Positions 27,107 to 36,038 of a stretch of 64,000 nucleotides of DNA are shown here, one piece after another. Every line of letters begins with the position of its first letter. Position 1 is the stretch's first letter. The DNA is from NORP110 sp051251595 (GTDB lineage Bacteria > Pseudomonadota > Alphaproteobacteria > Rhodobacterales > Rhodobacteraceae), in assembly GCA_051251595.1 (NCBI GenBank), contig JBPOFA010000005.1:261103-325102 (forward strand), given 5' to 3'. The notes under the pieces are model-generated. The model was not told where the DNA came from and ran no database searches. It saw nothing but the letters and a program-made list of their open reading frames with translations. The translations under genes were made by a program, and so were the position numbers.

Positions 27107-27142
27107 GCGGTTGGTATGGTGTGGGTACATCATACCAACCGC
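27107..27142 (-). terminator. Hairpin between znuA and galM
   Basis: A perfect 12-bp stem (GCGGTTGGTATG with CATACCAACCGC) continues, after one mismatch, with TGT/ACA around an ACCC loop. It follows the znuA stop by 9 bases in the minus direction. No T-run follows, so it may slow rather than end transcription, or protect the znuA mRNA. Confidence 0.65.
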
Positions 27143-27151
27143 AGGCCAAGA

Positions 27152-28015
27152 TCAAGGTTTCGTCGCAACGCACCCTGCAACACCTTCAGCCATATTCGTC
27201 AAAAGATTTGAATAAAGCTGTGGACCTGTCGGCATCAGCGCCCCTGTTGGGTTAAGTTCTGCCGTTGGAATCTCGGTGCCTTCCAAGACCGTGTTCACCA
27301 TCGCCCCGTCATTAATCGTTTCACTAAAAATACAGGCGATATCGGTTGTTTCGACAAGCGAGCGAAGCGCGCTGAGACGTGCCGCGCCAGGATTTGCGGC
27401 CTCGCCATCTTCAATCGTCGCCGCGATAGAGATGTCGTAATGCTCTGCAAAATACCCATAGGCATCATGGGCCATGATCACATTCTTGGATTTTGCTCCG
27501 GCCAATGTGTTGGTCAGTTCCCCGTCGAGCGTTGCCAGATCGGCGACGGCCTTGGCTGTGTTTGCGGCATAGGCTTCGGCATTTTCAGGATCGCGAGCCC
27601 CCAGTTCCTGGGCGATTTGTTGCATCCAATAGGCCGCGTTGTCAGGGTCCAGCCAGGCGTGCGGGTCTGTTGAGCCATCTTCAAACTTGCGCTGATATGT
27701 GTCGGGCAAATCGAACAAAGGCATGCTGAATGCACCTTGGCCGGCTGAATCAATTGTCTTGGTCAGCCAAGGTGTCAGCTCAGGGCCGATCCAGATGATC
27801 ATGTCAGCATTGGCGACGGCACGGGTCTGTGACGGGCGCAAATGCGCGTGATGCGGGTCATCCGCGCCGCTGAGCAAAAGGTCAGGTGTTGAAATATCAC
27901 CAGTAACTTGCGAAACGAGCGAGTGCACAGCCGGCAGGTCGGTCACGATTTGGGGCGGCGCAGCTTGCGCAGTTGTGGCAAGCAAAATTGGAATGATGGG
28001 AAGTAGAGCACGCAT
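27152..28015 (-). CDS. znuA: Zinc ABC transporter periplasmic binding protein
   Basis: This 287-residue cluster A-I binding protein has a Sec signal peptide cleaved near AQA-APP (residue 18). Zinc ligands expected in the family appear in DDPHHAHLRPSQ, MAHDAYGYFAEHY and the later acidic site FSETINDGAM. The His-rich loop of ZnuA is reduced to DDPHHAH. It is transcribed away from zur-znuC-znuB through a shared Zur site, the standard alphaproteobacterial layout. It feeds zinc to ZnuB under zinc limitation. Confidence 0.95.
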   Translation of the reverse strand: MRALLPIIPILLATTAQAAPPQIVTDLPAVHSLVSQVTGDISTPDLLLSGADDPHHAHLRPSQTRAVANADMIIWIGPELTPWLTKTIDSAGQGAFSMPLFDLPDTYQRKFEDGSTDPHAWLDPDNAAYWMQQIAQELGARDPENAEAYAANTAKAVADLATLDGELTNTLAGAKSKNVIMAHDAYGYFAEHYDISIAATIEDGEAANPGAARLSALRSLVETTDIACIFSETINDGAMVNTVLEGTEIPTAELNPTGALMPTGPQLYSNLLTNMAEGVAGCVATKP

Positions 28016-28041
28016 GAAGCAATTCCTTGAGTTTCGTATTC

Positions 28042-28059
28042 GTTATGATATAACATAAC
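28042..28059. promoter_or_regulatory. Probable Zur operator
   Basis: GTTATGATATAACATAAC contains the dyad GTTAT-GAT-ATAAC and an overlapping GTTATG...CATAAC. It agrees with the AT-rich GTTATAnnATAAC type of Zur boxes of alphaproteobacteria and lies between divergent znuA and zur. Zinc-loaded Zur should block both directions here. Confidence 0.78.
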
Positions 28060-28087
28060 ATAAATTGGCACAGCAAGGGGCTTTCGG

Positions 28088-28582
28088 ATGAATGATCTGA
28101 AAAAAACGGCAACGGCGTTTTCGACGCATAACCATCAGTCCTGTCGGGGCGATGTTATGGAGCAGGTTGATCAGATGGTCGCCGGGTCGGGATTGCGCCT
28201 GACCCCTGTGCGCCGCAGAACGCTGGAAATCTTGCTGGAAGAACATCGCGCCCTTGGGGCCTATGACGTCTTGGAACGTTTGGCTGCGGATGGCTTTGGC
28301 AACAAACCCCCCGTCGCCTACCGCGCGTTAGAGTTTCTGGTGGAAAACGGTATGGCGCATCGAATTCGGCGTCTGAACGCCTTTACCGCCTGCATGTGCC
28401 CGGCGGCTGACCACGCGCCCCTGTTCTTTATTTGCAGTAAATGCGACATGGTGGAAGAAGCCCTTGGCGCTGACGTTTCAGTAGCGATCGGTCAGGCGGC
28501 CACAGAAATTGGATTCCAAGTTGAACGCACGAATATCGAAACAGTTGGGCTTTGCCCCTCATGTCAGGTCCAATCCGCATGA
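28088..28582 (+). CDS. zur: Zinc uptake regulator, Fur family
   Basis: This 164-residue repressor has the Fur-type winged helix (LRLTPVRRRTLEILLEEHRALGAYDVLERL, residues about 37-66) and a DNA-contact stretch PPVAYRALEFLVENG. The metal-binding C-terminal half has FTACMCPAADHAP, CSKCDMVEE and CPSC. The CxxC pairs hold structural zinc. It is the first gene of zur-znuC-znuB and overlaps znuC by four bases. The Zur site lies about 30 bases upstream, so it should repress itself. Confidence 0.95.
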   Translation: MNDLKKTATAFSTHNHQSCRGDVMEQVDQMVAGSGLRLTPVRRRTLEILLEEHRALGAYDVLERLAADGFGNKPPVAYRALEFLVENGMAHRIRRLNAFTACMCPAADHAPLFFICSKCDMVEEALGADVSVAIGQAATEIGFQVERTNIETVGLCPSCQVQSA

Positions 28583-29313
28583 GTTTGATTGAGACACAAG
28601 GCCTGACGGTGCGCTATGGCACAGCACCGGTTTTAGAGAATGTGGATTTTCACATCTCAGAGGGTGAAATCCTGACGGTTGTCGGGCCAAACGGATCCGG
28701 GAAATCGACCCTGATCCGCGCTTTACTGGGGGTCCTTCCTTTGGCGGCCGGTCATGTCACACGCAGCCCCGGACTAAAAATCGGATATGTTCCGCAGCGC
28801 CTGAAAATCGACGACACAATGCCGTTGAACGTTGCGCGTTTTCTGGACTTGCCACATCCTGCCCCGGCCGACCGCGTTGCGCAGATTTCAAAACGAGTTG
28901 GGATCGTCGGCCTGGAAACGCGTCCCATGACGGGGCTGTCTGGCGGGCAATTTCAACGCGTTCTTTTGGCGCGGGCCTTGTTGGTGAACCCGCATATCCT
29001 GATTCTGGACGAACCCACGCAAGGTTTGGATCAGGCGGGCGTGGCGACGTTTTATCAATTGATCGAACAAGTCCGCGCGGAAACAGGCTGTGCCGTTCTG
29101 TTGGTCAGCCACGATCTGCATGTCGTGATGAGCGCATCCGACCGCGTTGTGTGCCTGAACGGGCATGTCTGCTGCGAAGGCTCACCCCAGGTTGTTCTGG
29201 AAGCGCCAGAATACCGGGCGCTGTTTGGCGGCGGCACCGGAGGCACTTTGGCGCTGTACCGGCATGAACATGACCACAGCCATGATCACGACCATTCACA
29301 TAAGGCACATTAA
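28579..29313 (+). CDS. znuC: Zinc ABC transporter ATP-binding protein with His-rich tail
   Basis: This 244-residue ATPase starts at ATG 28579, overlapping the zur stop. Motifs are Walker A GPNGSGKST, signature LSGGQFQRVLLARAL, Walker B ILILDEPTQGLD and switch LLVSHDLHVV. The C-terminus HEHDHSHDHDHSHKAH has eight histidines within 16 residues, a metal-binding tail seen in some ZnuC proteins that may buffer or sense zinc. It works with ZnuB and ZnuA. Confidence 0.95.
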   Translation: MSLIETQGLTVRYGTAPVLENVDFHISEGEILTVVGPNGSGKSTLIRALLGVLPLAAGHVTRSPGLKIGYVPQRLKIDDTMPLNVARFLDLPHPAPADRVAQISKRVGIVGLETRPMTGLSGGQFQRVLLARALLVNPHILILDEPTQGLDQAGVATFYQLIEQVRAETGCAVLLVSHDLHVVMSASDRVVCLNGHVCCEGSPQVVLEAPEYRALFGGGTGGTLALYRHEHDHSHDHDHSHKAH

Positions 29314-29315
29314 GA

Positions 29316-30101
29316 ATGCTGGATGACTTTCTGATCCGCGCCCTTTTGGCCGGGGTTGGCCTTTCCTTTGCAACAGGCCCGCTTGGCGCGTTTGTTGTGT
29401 GGCGGCGCATGGCCTATTTTGGGGATGCAACGGCCCATGCGGCGATCTTGGGGGTCGCGTTGGCGCTGGCATTTTCAATGTCGGTGACCGTTGGCACCAT
29501 GGTTGTCGCGCTGGTTGTCGCCTTGTCCGTGTCCACTTTGGCCGGACGGGGGCATTCCACAGACACCACGCTTGGGGTTCTGGCCCATTCCGCGCTGGCC
29601 TTGGGGTTGGTTGCAATTTCCTTTGTGAAAGGCGTGCGCGTCGATCTGTCCAGCTTTTTGTTCGGCGATATTTTGACCGTTGGTATGGCCGATCTGGGGT
29701 TGATCTGGATTGGGTCCGCTTTGGTTCTGGCGTTGATTATATGGCGTTGGTCGCCACTTCTGACGTCCACATTAAACGAAGAGCTGGCAGCCTCTGCCGG
29801 GGTGAACCCGCATCGGGAACGGCTGGTCCTGACCTTGTGCCTGGCTGTGGTCGTGGCGCTTGCGCTAAAGGTCGTCGGGGCGTTGTTGATCGCGGCGATG
29901 CTGATCGTCCCCGCTGCCGCTGCAAGAGGCTTTTCGGGGACACCGGAACGCATGGCCATGATGGCGATCCTTTTAGGCTCTATCGCGACAATTGCAGGCA
30001 TTTGGGCGTCGTATTTCTGGGATACACCTGCGGGGCCCAGCATCGTCGTGGCCGCGGCATGCCTTTACGTGTTTTCACTTTTGTTTGGGCGCCGCCGCTG
30101 A
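29316..30101 (+). CDS. znuB: Zinc ABC transporter permease
   Basis: This 261-residue ABC-3 family permease has about eight hydrophobic segments. Family features are GPLGAFVVWRRMAYFGDATAH near the N-terminus, the SSFLFGDIL stretch and the LIAAMLIVPAAAARGFSGT region. It starts two bases after the znuC stop and completes the zinc importer. The tungstate operon starts 68 bases later and is probably separate. Confidence 0.95.
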   Translation: MLDDFLIRALLAGVGLSFATGPLGAFVVWRRMAYFGDATAHAAILGVALALAFSMSVTVGTMVVALVVALSVSTLAGRGHSTDTTLGVLAHSALALGLVAISFVKGVRVDLSSFLFGDILTVGMADLGLIWIGSALVLALIIWRWSPLLTSTLNEELAASAGVNPHRERLVLTLCLAVVVALALKVVGALLIAAMLIVPAAAARGFSGTPERMAMMAILLGSIATIAGIWASYFWDTPAGPSIVVAAACLYVFSLLFGRRR

Positions 30102-30169
30102 CGCCCTGTTCTTGTGAAATAAAACCATGTATTGGATGACGTCCTCAACGCCGAGCAAAGCGGACCGCA

Positions 30170-30877
30170 ATGCATGATTTTGCAGATTCCCTAAGCCAGT
30201 CCTTCTGGTTGATCCTGTCCGGAGACATGGCCCTTTGGTCGGTCGTTTTGTTGTCTCTGCGCGTTTCGATAACAGCGGTTCTGTTGGCGGCAATCGTTGG
30301 TTTGCCTTTGGGGGCGTTGCTGGCGGTGACGCGCTTTCCCGGACGGCAGTTTGTGATTGTGATTGTGAATGCGCTGATGGGGCTGCCGCCGGTTGTGGTG
30401 GGTCTGATCCTGTATTTGATGTTGTCGCGTTCCGGCCCCCTGGGGGTGTTCCAATTGCTGTACACACCGACGGCGATGATTATCGCACAGGCCGTTCTTG
30501 TGACCCCGATCATAGCGGCCCTGACGCGGCAATTGTTGGAAAGCCTTGATGCAGAATACTCGGAACAATTGCGGTCCTTTGGCGTCTCTCGGGCGGCATC
30601 TGTACCCACGTTGTTGTGGGATGGGCGCTATGGTCTGGTGACGGCGCTGTTGGCCGGGTTTGGCCGCGCTATCGCAGAAATCGGGGCTGTGATTATCGTG
30701 GGCGGGAACATCAACCATGTCACACGGGTGATGACCACAACCATCGCGCTGGAAACCTCTCGTGGGAACCTAGAGCTGGCCCTGGCTTTGGGGACGATCC
30801 TTGTTTTGCTGGCAATTCTGGTCAATGCCATTGTCAGCCTGTTCAGCACAACATCGCGGCAAAACGCATATGGCTAA
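30170..30877 (+). CDS. tupB: Tungstate ABC transporter permease (copy 1)
   Basis: This 235-residue permease has about six membrane segments, the NALMGLPPVVVGLILYLMLS block and the coupling loop SFGVSRAASVPTLLWDGRYG. The following AGFGRAIAEIGAVIIVGGNI is typical of TupB/WtpB-like permeases. It overlaps the ATPase gene by eight bases. A paralogous permease lies at 53644-54348, with an almost identical GLPPVVVGL block. First gene of tupBCA; the gene order B-C-A is the same in both copies. Confidence 0.88.
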   Translation: MHDFADSLSQSFWLILSGDMALWSVVLLSLRVSITAVLLAAIVGLPLGALLAVTRFPGRQFVIVIVNALMGLPPVVVGLILYLMLSRSGPLGVFQLLYTPTAMIIAQAVLVTPIIAALTRQLLESLDAEYSEQLRSFGVSRAASVPTLLWDGRYGLVTALLAGFGRAIAEIGAVIIVGGNINHVTRVMTTTIALETSRGNLELALALGTILVLLAILVNAIVSLFSTTSRQNAYG

Positions 30878-31592
30878 AGGTTTGTTCCCCCTAACCGTTG
30901 AGAACCTGCGCCTGGACACCGACGGGCGGCGGTTGATTGATATTGCCGAGCTTTCTGTTTCAGAAGGCGGGCCCACGATTATTCTTGGCCCCAATGGTGC
31001 AGGCAAAAGCCTGTTGTTGCGGTTGTTGCATGGCCTGATCGTGCCGACGAGCGGACGAATAGAGTTCAACGGCCAGCCAATCGGCGCAGAGGTGCAGCGC
31101 CGTCAGGCCATGGTGTTTCAAAAGCCCGTCTTGCTGCGCAGAAGCGTCGCGGAAAACGTGAACTTTGTGCTCAAAGTCAAAAAAGTGCCTGCGGCAGAGC
31201 GTAAGGCACGTGTGACAACTCTTTTGTCCGAAGGCGGCCTTGCGGGCAAAGCAGACCAATCCGCCCGATCCTTGTCTGGTGGGGAACAACAACGGTTGGC
31301 GCTGATCCGTGCCCTTGCTGGCACGCCAGAGGTTTTGTTTCTGGACGAGCCGACCGCCAGCCTTGATCCCGAAGCCGCGCAAGTCATCGAAGAGCTGATA
31401 AAAACGGTTTCGGACACTGGCGTCAAAGTCATTCTGGTTACTCACGATCTGGGGCAGGCCCGGCGCTTGGCGCATGACGTGATTTTTTGCGCCAAAGGGC
31501 AGGTCAGCGAACATCGCGCGGCTGGTGTCTTTTTCGATGCGCCGGAAACCGAAATCGCGCAAAAGTTCCTGTCAGGCAAGCTGGCCCTATGA
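30870..31592 (+). CDS. tupC: Tungstate ABC transporter ATP-binding protein (copy 1)
   Basis: This 240-residue ATPase starts at ATG 30870 inside the tupB 3' end. Motifs are Walker A GPNGAGKS, Q-loop VFQKPVLLRRSVAENV, signature LSGGEQQRLALIRAL, Walker B VLFLDEPTASLD and switch VTHDLGQARRLA. The Q-loop sequence is like that of other TupC proteins. There is no C-terminal TOBE domain of the ModC kind, which supports tungstate rather than classical molybdate transport. It overlaps tupA by four bases. Confidence 0.9.
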   Translation: MAKGLFPLTVENLRLDTDGRRLIDIAELSVSEGGPTIILGPNGAGKSLLLRLLHGLIVPTSGRIEFNGQPIGAEVQRRQAMVFQKPVLLRRSVAENVNFVLKVKKVPAAERKARVTTLLSEGGLAGKADQSARSLSGGEQQRLALIRALAGTPEVLFLDEPTASLDPEAAQVIEELIKTVSDTGVKVILVTHDLGQARRLAHDVIFCAKGQVSEHRAAGVFFDAPETEIAQKFLSGKLAL

Positions 31593-32401
31593 GACGGGTT
31601 TGCGCAATCGTTCTGCTGGCTTTGCTGGGGGCCCCGGTTTTTGCAGATGATGAGTTTCTGATTTTGCAATCCACAACCTCGACCCAGAATTCCGGGCTGC
31701 TGGATTTCATCCTGCCGCAATTCCAAGCAGCCAGCGGGATAGAGGTGCGCGTCGTCGCAGTCGGCACCGGGCAGGCGCTGCGCAACGCAATGAACGGGGA
31801 TGGGGATGTTGTGCTGGTCCATGCGCGTGCCGCCGAAGATGCCTTTGTCGCAAGGGGCTGGGGCGTAGAGCGTTTTGACGTCATGTATAATGACTTCGTG
31901 ATTGTCGGCCCGCCTGACGACCCGGCGGGGATTGCCGAGATCAAAAGCGCGAGCGCGGCGCTTGCCCGGATTGCCGCGACCCAGAATATTTTCGTGTCAC
32001 GGGGCGACAGCTCTGGCACCCACAGCGCAGAGATCGCCCTTTGGGGCGACACTGACGTCGATGTGCAGGCTGCCTCTGGCAGCTGGTATCGCGAAACTGG
32101 GGCCAGCATGGGCACGACGTTGAACATCGCCGTTGAAATGGACGGCTATGTTCTGACAGATCGCAGCACGTGGCTGTCCTTTGGCAACAAGCGCGACCAC
32201 GTCATTTTGGTGCAAGGTGATCCCAGATTGTTCAACCAGTATGGGATCATTCTTGTGAACCCTGAAAAATACCCGACAACCAAGGCAGAGGCCGGGCAAG
32301 TCTTTATCGATTGGATGTTGGGGGATGCCGGGCAACAGGCCATCGCTGATTTCAAGGTCAATGGAACTCAGCTGTTCTTTCCGGATGCCACGCCGAAATA
32401 A
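31589..32401 (+). CDS. tupA: Tungstate-binding periplasmic protein (copy 1)
   Basis: This 270-residue protein starts at ATG 31589 overlapping tupC; the signal peptide is cleaved near VFA-DD (residue 19). The oxyanion-binding N-terminus LQSTTSTQNSGLLDFILPQF carries the TTST-x-NSGL motif of TupA, and VSRGDSSGTHSAE supplies the second set of ligands. The end FIDWMLGDAGQQAIADF is the usual C-terminal helix. It should bring tungstate to TupBC for the tungsten or molybdenum enzymes of the island downstream. Confidence 0.9.
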   Translation: MRRVCAIVLLALLGAPVFADDEFLILQSTTSTQNSGLLDFILPQFQAASGIEVRVVAVGTGQALRNAMNGDGDVVLVHARAAEDAFVARGWGVERFDVMYNDFVIVGPPDDPAGIAEIKSASAALARIAATQNIFVSRGDSSGTHSAEIALWGDTDVDVQAASGSWYRETGASMGTTLNIAVEMDGYVLTDRSTWLSFGNKRDHVILVQGDPRLFNQYGIILVNPEKYPTTKAEAGQVFIDWMLGDAGQQAIADFKVNGTQLFFPDATPK

Positions 32402-32460
32402 TCGCGGTTGCACCTTGGGCGCAAAACTTGAAGTCTGGGCAAAAAACGACGGAGCATTGA

Positions 32461-33987
32461 ATGTACGACGCGAATTTCCTGGCCCACGCCTTGCAATCAG
32501 GCAGCAGCAAACGGCGGGAGGCACCTTTTCTGACGGCCAGCGCCCCGGCGATAGAAATGTCATACGCTGCGTTTTTTGCGCGGGCCGAACAGGTCGCGGC
32601 GGCCTTGGTTTCCCAAGGGTTGTGCCCTGGTGATCGTGTCGCGGTGCAAGCCGCAAAGACCGTCGGAATGTTAGAGCTTTATGTCGGGACCGTTCTGGCC
32701 GGCGGTGTGTTTTTACCCTTGAACACGGCCTATACAAGGGCGGAAATTCGATATTTTCTGAACGACGCCAAACCCAAGATCTTTGTGTGTGACGGTGCCC
32801 GTCTGGACGAATTGACGCCTGTTGCCAAAGATACCGGTGTGCCCCATCTGTGGACCTTGAACGCCGATGAAAGTGGCACATTCGCCGATCACCGTGAAGC
32901 CGCGACGACAGGGTTCAAGGCCGTGGCGCGAGGCAAGTCTGATTTGGCCGCGATCCTGTACACCTCTGGTACCACAGGGCGTTCCAAGGGCGCGATGTTG
33001 ACGCACGGGGCGCTGGCGGCCAACGCGTCCGTCTTGGTGCAGTCCTGGGCTTTTAGCTCGGATGACGTCTTGCTTCACGCTTTGCCGATCTTTCACACAC
33101 ATGGGTTGTTCGTGGCCACGAACACGATCTTGATGTCGGGTGGTTCCATGGTCTTCATGCGTGGCTTTGACGTGGATGCCATTCTGCATGCCATGCCAAG
33201 GGCCAGCGTTTTGATGGGGGTTCCGACCTTTTATGTGCGTCTGCTCAAGGCCGAAAACCTGGGCGAGGCCAGCAAGGACATGCGTTTGTTCATCTCTGGA
33301 TCGGCGCCGCTATTGGCGGAAACCCACGACCAATGGAACCAGAAAACCGGTCACGCCATTTTGGAACGCTACGGCATGACGGAAACGAATATGAACACCT
33401 CTAACCCTAATGCCGGAGAGCGTCGGGCCGGAACGGTTGGGATGCCATTGCCCGGCGTTGAAATCCGGATTTGTGAGCCGGGCACCGAAACAGAGCTAGA
33501 GCCGGGCGAGGTTGGTATTCTAGAGGTGCGCGGCCCAAATGTTTTTGCCGGCTACTGGCAGATGCCCGAAAAAACCGCCGAGGAACTGCGCCCTGATGGG
33601 TTCTTCATCACCGGCGATCTCGCCCGGATTGATCAGGCCGGCTATGTCCAGATTGTCGGGCGCGAAAAAGACCTGATCATCAGCGGCGGCTTTAATGTAT
33701 ATCCGAAAGAAATTGAGGTGCTCGTTGATGATATTCCCGGCGTCCTGGAAAGCGCGGTGATCGGCGTGCCGCATCCAGATTTCGGAGAGGCCGTTGTCGC
33801 GGCCGTCGTATTGGACGGCACGAAACCCGTGGACGAAGCTGGTATCATGGATACGATAGGGGGGCAGATCGCGCGCTATAAACAGCCCAAAAGCATCGTT
33901 TTCGTTCAGGACCTGCCGCGCAATACAATGGGCAAGGTCCAGAAAAATGTCTTGCGGCAAGATTGGGGATCTTTGTTTGCGGCCTAG
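32461..33987 (+). CDS. matB: Malonyl-CoA synthetase (acyl-CoA synthetase family)
   Basis: This 508-residue ANL-superfamily enzyme has the phosphate loop YTSGTTGRSKGAM, the ERYGMTETNMNTSNP motif and the hinge GREKDLIISGGFNVYPKEIE. The catalytic Lys lies in PRNTMGKVQK. The SNPNAGERRAGTVG stretch after the Tyr-Gly-Met motif is typical of MatB, which ligates malonate and CoA using ATP. The usual partner malonyl-CoA decarboxylase is not adjacent, so methylmalonate or another small dicarboxylate is possible. GACGGAG precedes ATG 32461. A 57-base gap separates it from the SDR gene in the same direction. Confidence 0.85.
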   Translation: MYDANFLAHALQSGSSKRREAPFLTASAPAIEMSYAAFFARAEQVAAALVSQGLCPGDRVAVQAAKTVGMLELYVGTVLAGGVFLPLNTAYTRAEIRYFLNDAKPKIFVCDGARLDELTPVAKDTGVPHLWTLNADESGTFADHREAATTGFKAVARGKSDLAAILYTSGTTGRSKGAMLTHGALAANASVLVQSWAFSSDDVLLHALPIFHTHGLFVATNTILMSGGSMVFMRGFDVDAILHAMPRASVLMGVPTFYVRLLKAENLGEASKDMRLFISGSAPLLAETHDQWNQKTGHAILERYGMTETNMNTSNPNAGERRAGTVGMPLPGVEIRICEPGTETELEPGEVGILEVRGPNVFAGYWQMPEKTAEELRPDGFFITGDLARIDQAGYVQIVGREKDLIISGGFNVYPKEIEVLVDDIPGVLESAVIGVPHPDFGEAVVAAVVLDGTKPVDEAGIMDTIGGQIARYKQPKSIVFVQDLPRNTMGKVQKNVLRQDWGSLFAA

Positions 33988-34044
33988 GTGTCGCGTGGAA
34001 ATGATGGAATAAGAATAACATCTTAATTTCCTGGGAGGGATAAA

Positions 34045-34824
34045 ATGGATCTTGGATTTGATGGTAAACTGGCCGTAGTCACAGGCGGCTCAAAAGGGAT
34101 CGGGCTGGGCATCGCGCGCACCTTTGCACGTGAAGGCTGCGACGTCTTGATCTGTGCACGCAACGGGGACCTGATTGCGAGCGAGGCCAAGTCTATTGCC
34201 GATGAATTTGGCGTCCGTGCCGTTGGAATTGCCGCGGATGTTTCAACGGTCGACGGATGCACGGCCGTCGTGGACAAAGCCGCAGAGATGGGCGGCGCAC
34301 ATGTTTTGGTGTCCAACGCCGGAACCGGGTCGAATGAAACGGTGATGGAGGCGCTGGACGAAAAGTGGATGGAGTATTGGAACCTGCACGTGATGGCCGC
34401 CGTTCGGCTCAGCCGTGGGCTTGCCCCTCAGATGGAACGCCATGGCGGCGGTGCGATCCTGATGAATGCCTCTATCTGCGCGGTCCAGCCTCTTTGGTAT
34501 GAACCCATTTACAACGTCACCAAAGCCGCATTGCTGATGTTCGGGAAATGCCTATCGACAGAGTTCATCGCCAAAAACATCCGTGTGAACACCGTTAATC
34601 CGGGCCTGATCCGCACGCCTGACTGGGAAAAAACGGCCCGCGAACTGGCTGGGGACAAATGGGAAGAATACCTGCAAGGTGTGGCCGACGAATTTGCCGA
34701 CATAAAGCGCTTTGGCACAGTCGAGGAGTTGGCGGATTTCTGTGTCTTTATCTGTTCTGATCGGGCGGGGTATTCCGTTGGTTCAGCCTATCACGTTGAT
34801 GGAGGGATGTTAAAAACGGCCTGA
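34045..34824 (+). CDS. SDR-family NAD(P)-dependent oxidoreductase
   Basis: This 259-residue classical short-chain dehydrogenase has the cofactor motif VVTGGSKGIGLGIA, the NAG motif VSNAGTGSN, catalytic Ser in NASICA and the active-site pair YNVTK. GGGAGGGA precedes the start. Substrate is unknown. It follows matB in the same direction, so a role in small-acid or acyl metabolism can be guessed only. Confidence 0.88.
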   Translation: MDLGFDGKLAVVTGGSKGIGLGIARTFAREGCDVLICARNGDLIASEAKSIADEFGVRAVGIAADVSTVDGCTAVVDKAAEMGGAHVLVSNAGTGSNETVMEALDEKWMEYWNLHVMAAVRLSRGLAPQMERHGGGAILMNASICAVQPLWYEPIYNVTKAALLMFGKCLSTEFIAKNIRVNTVNPGLIRTPDWEKTARELAGDKWEEYLQGVADEFADIKRFGTVEELADFCVFICSDRAGYSVGSAYHVDGGMLKTA

Positions 34825-34882
34825 TCTTTTCGCAGGCCCTTTTGAGCGTTCAAATGAAAACATTCGCCAAAATCCGAAATAA

Positions 34883-34901
34883 AGTGCATTCTTTATGCAC
34901 T
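34883..34901. repeat. Inverted repeat upstream of cysK
   Basis: AGTGCAT-TCTTT-ATGCACT is a 7-bp perfect dyad, 82 bases before the cysK start, in the gap after the SDR gene. It may be an operator for sulfur or cysteine control, or a promoter-proximal hairpin. No known consensus was matched. Confidence 0.45.
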
Positions 34902-34982
34902 GTCTGATGGTCAGTTGCAGCTGATGACACTCTTTTGGGTTCGCTGATCAACGCTCAAAAACTTGGTATGCGGGGAAAAATT

Positions 34983-36011
34983 ATGTCAAATATTTATGGA
35001 TCGATCCTGGAAACCGTCGGCAATACACCCATTGTCGCGACCACTGCCGTTTCGCCGCCAGGCGTGGAAATGTTCGCCAAGTTAGAGGCCTTCAATCCGC
35101 TCGGCTCGGTCAAGGATCGTCTGGCCCTTGGCGTCATCGAGGCCGCAGAAAAAGACGGCAGCCTGAAACCCGGCCAAACAATTGTGGAAGCGACAAGCGG
35201 AAACACAGGCATTGGTCTTGCGATGGTTTGCGCGCGCAAAGGCTATCCTTTGGTGATTACAATGGCAGAAAGCTTTAGCATCGAGCGTCGCAAGCTGATG
35301 CGGTTTCTGGGGGCCAGGGTCATCCTGACGCCTGCCGCAGAAAAGGGCACTGGCATGGTGAAAAAGGCGCGTGCCCTGGCCGAACAAAACGGCTGGTTTC
35401 AGACCCGACAATTCGAAAATGAGGCCAACCCTGATTACCATTCCAAAACAACGGCGCAGGAAATCCTGGCTGATTTTGGACCAGACGGTTTGGATTATTT
35501 CGTGACCGGTTTGGGCACCGGTGGAACGTGCAAAGGCGTGGCCCGCGTTCTGAAAGAACACAGTCCAAAGACCCAGATCATCGCCGTGGAACCGACCGGC
35601 GCTGCCATGTTGCAAAGCGGAATTGCACAAAGCTATCACGATGACGGAACGCCGGATGGCAGCCACGCGGAATTCTCTCCGCATCCGATACAGGGTTGGA
35701 ACCCGGACTTCATCCCAAAACTAGCATCTGATGTTATGGCCGCAGGACATATCGACAAGGTGCTGACCGTGACCGGACCGGAAGCCATAGCAACAGCGAC
35801 AACTCTGGCCAGATCAGAGGGCATATTCTGTGGCATCTCGGGCGGCGCGACTTTTGCCGCTGCAATGACCATCGCCCAGTCAGCCCCCAAAGGGTCAAAA
35901 ATTCTGGCCATGATTCCGGACACCGGCGAACGCTATCTTTCGACGCCATTGTTCGAAGATATCGATGCAGAGATGAACGCAGAGGAACTGGCGCTTGCGG
36001 CCTCTGTCTAG
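34983..36011 (+). CDS. cysK: Cysteine synthase (O-acetylserine sulfhydrylase family)
   Basis: This 342-residue beta-family PLP enzyme has the Schiff-base Lys in FNPLGSVKDR, the substrate loop EATSGNTGIGLA and the phosphate cradle GLGTGGTCKGVAR. It makes cysteine from O-acetylserine and sulfide. ATG 34983 has a GGGGA site; an upstream in-frame ATG at 34935 runs into the promoter. The C-terminus carries about 20 residues beyond GERYLST. It lies 27 bases before the sensor-kinase gene, so the two may be co-transcribed. Confidence 0.9.
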   Translation: MSNIYGSILETVGNTPIVATTAVSPPGVEMFAKLEAFNPLGSVKDRLALGVIEAAEKDGSLKPGQTIVEATSGNTGIGLAMVCARKGYPLVITMAESFSIERRKLMRFLGARVILTPAAEKGTGMVKKARALAEQNGWFQTRQFENEANPDYHSKTTAQEILADFGPDGLDYFVTGLGTGGTCKGVARVLKEHSPKTQIIAVEPTGAAMLQSGIAQSYHDDGTPDGSHAEFSPHPIQGWNPDFIPKLASDVMAAGHIDKVLTVTGPEAIATATTLARSEGIFCGISGGATFAAAMTIAQSAPKGSKILAMIPDTGERYLSTPLFEDIDAEMNAEELALAASV

Positions 36012-36038
36012 CAAGCGGTGTGACCAGGCAGGGCAGCC

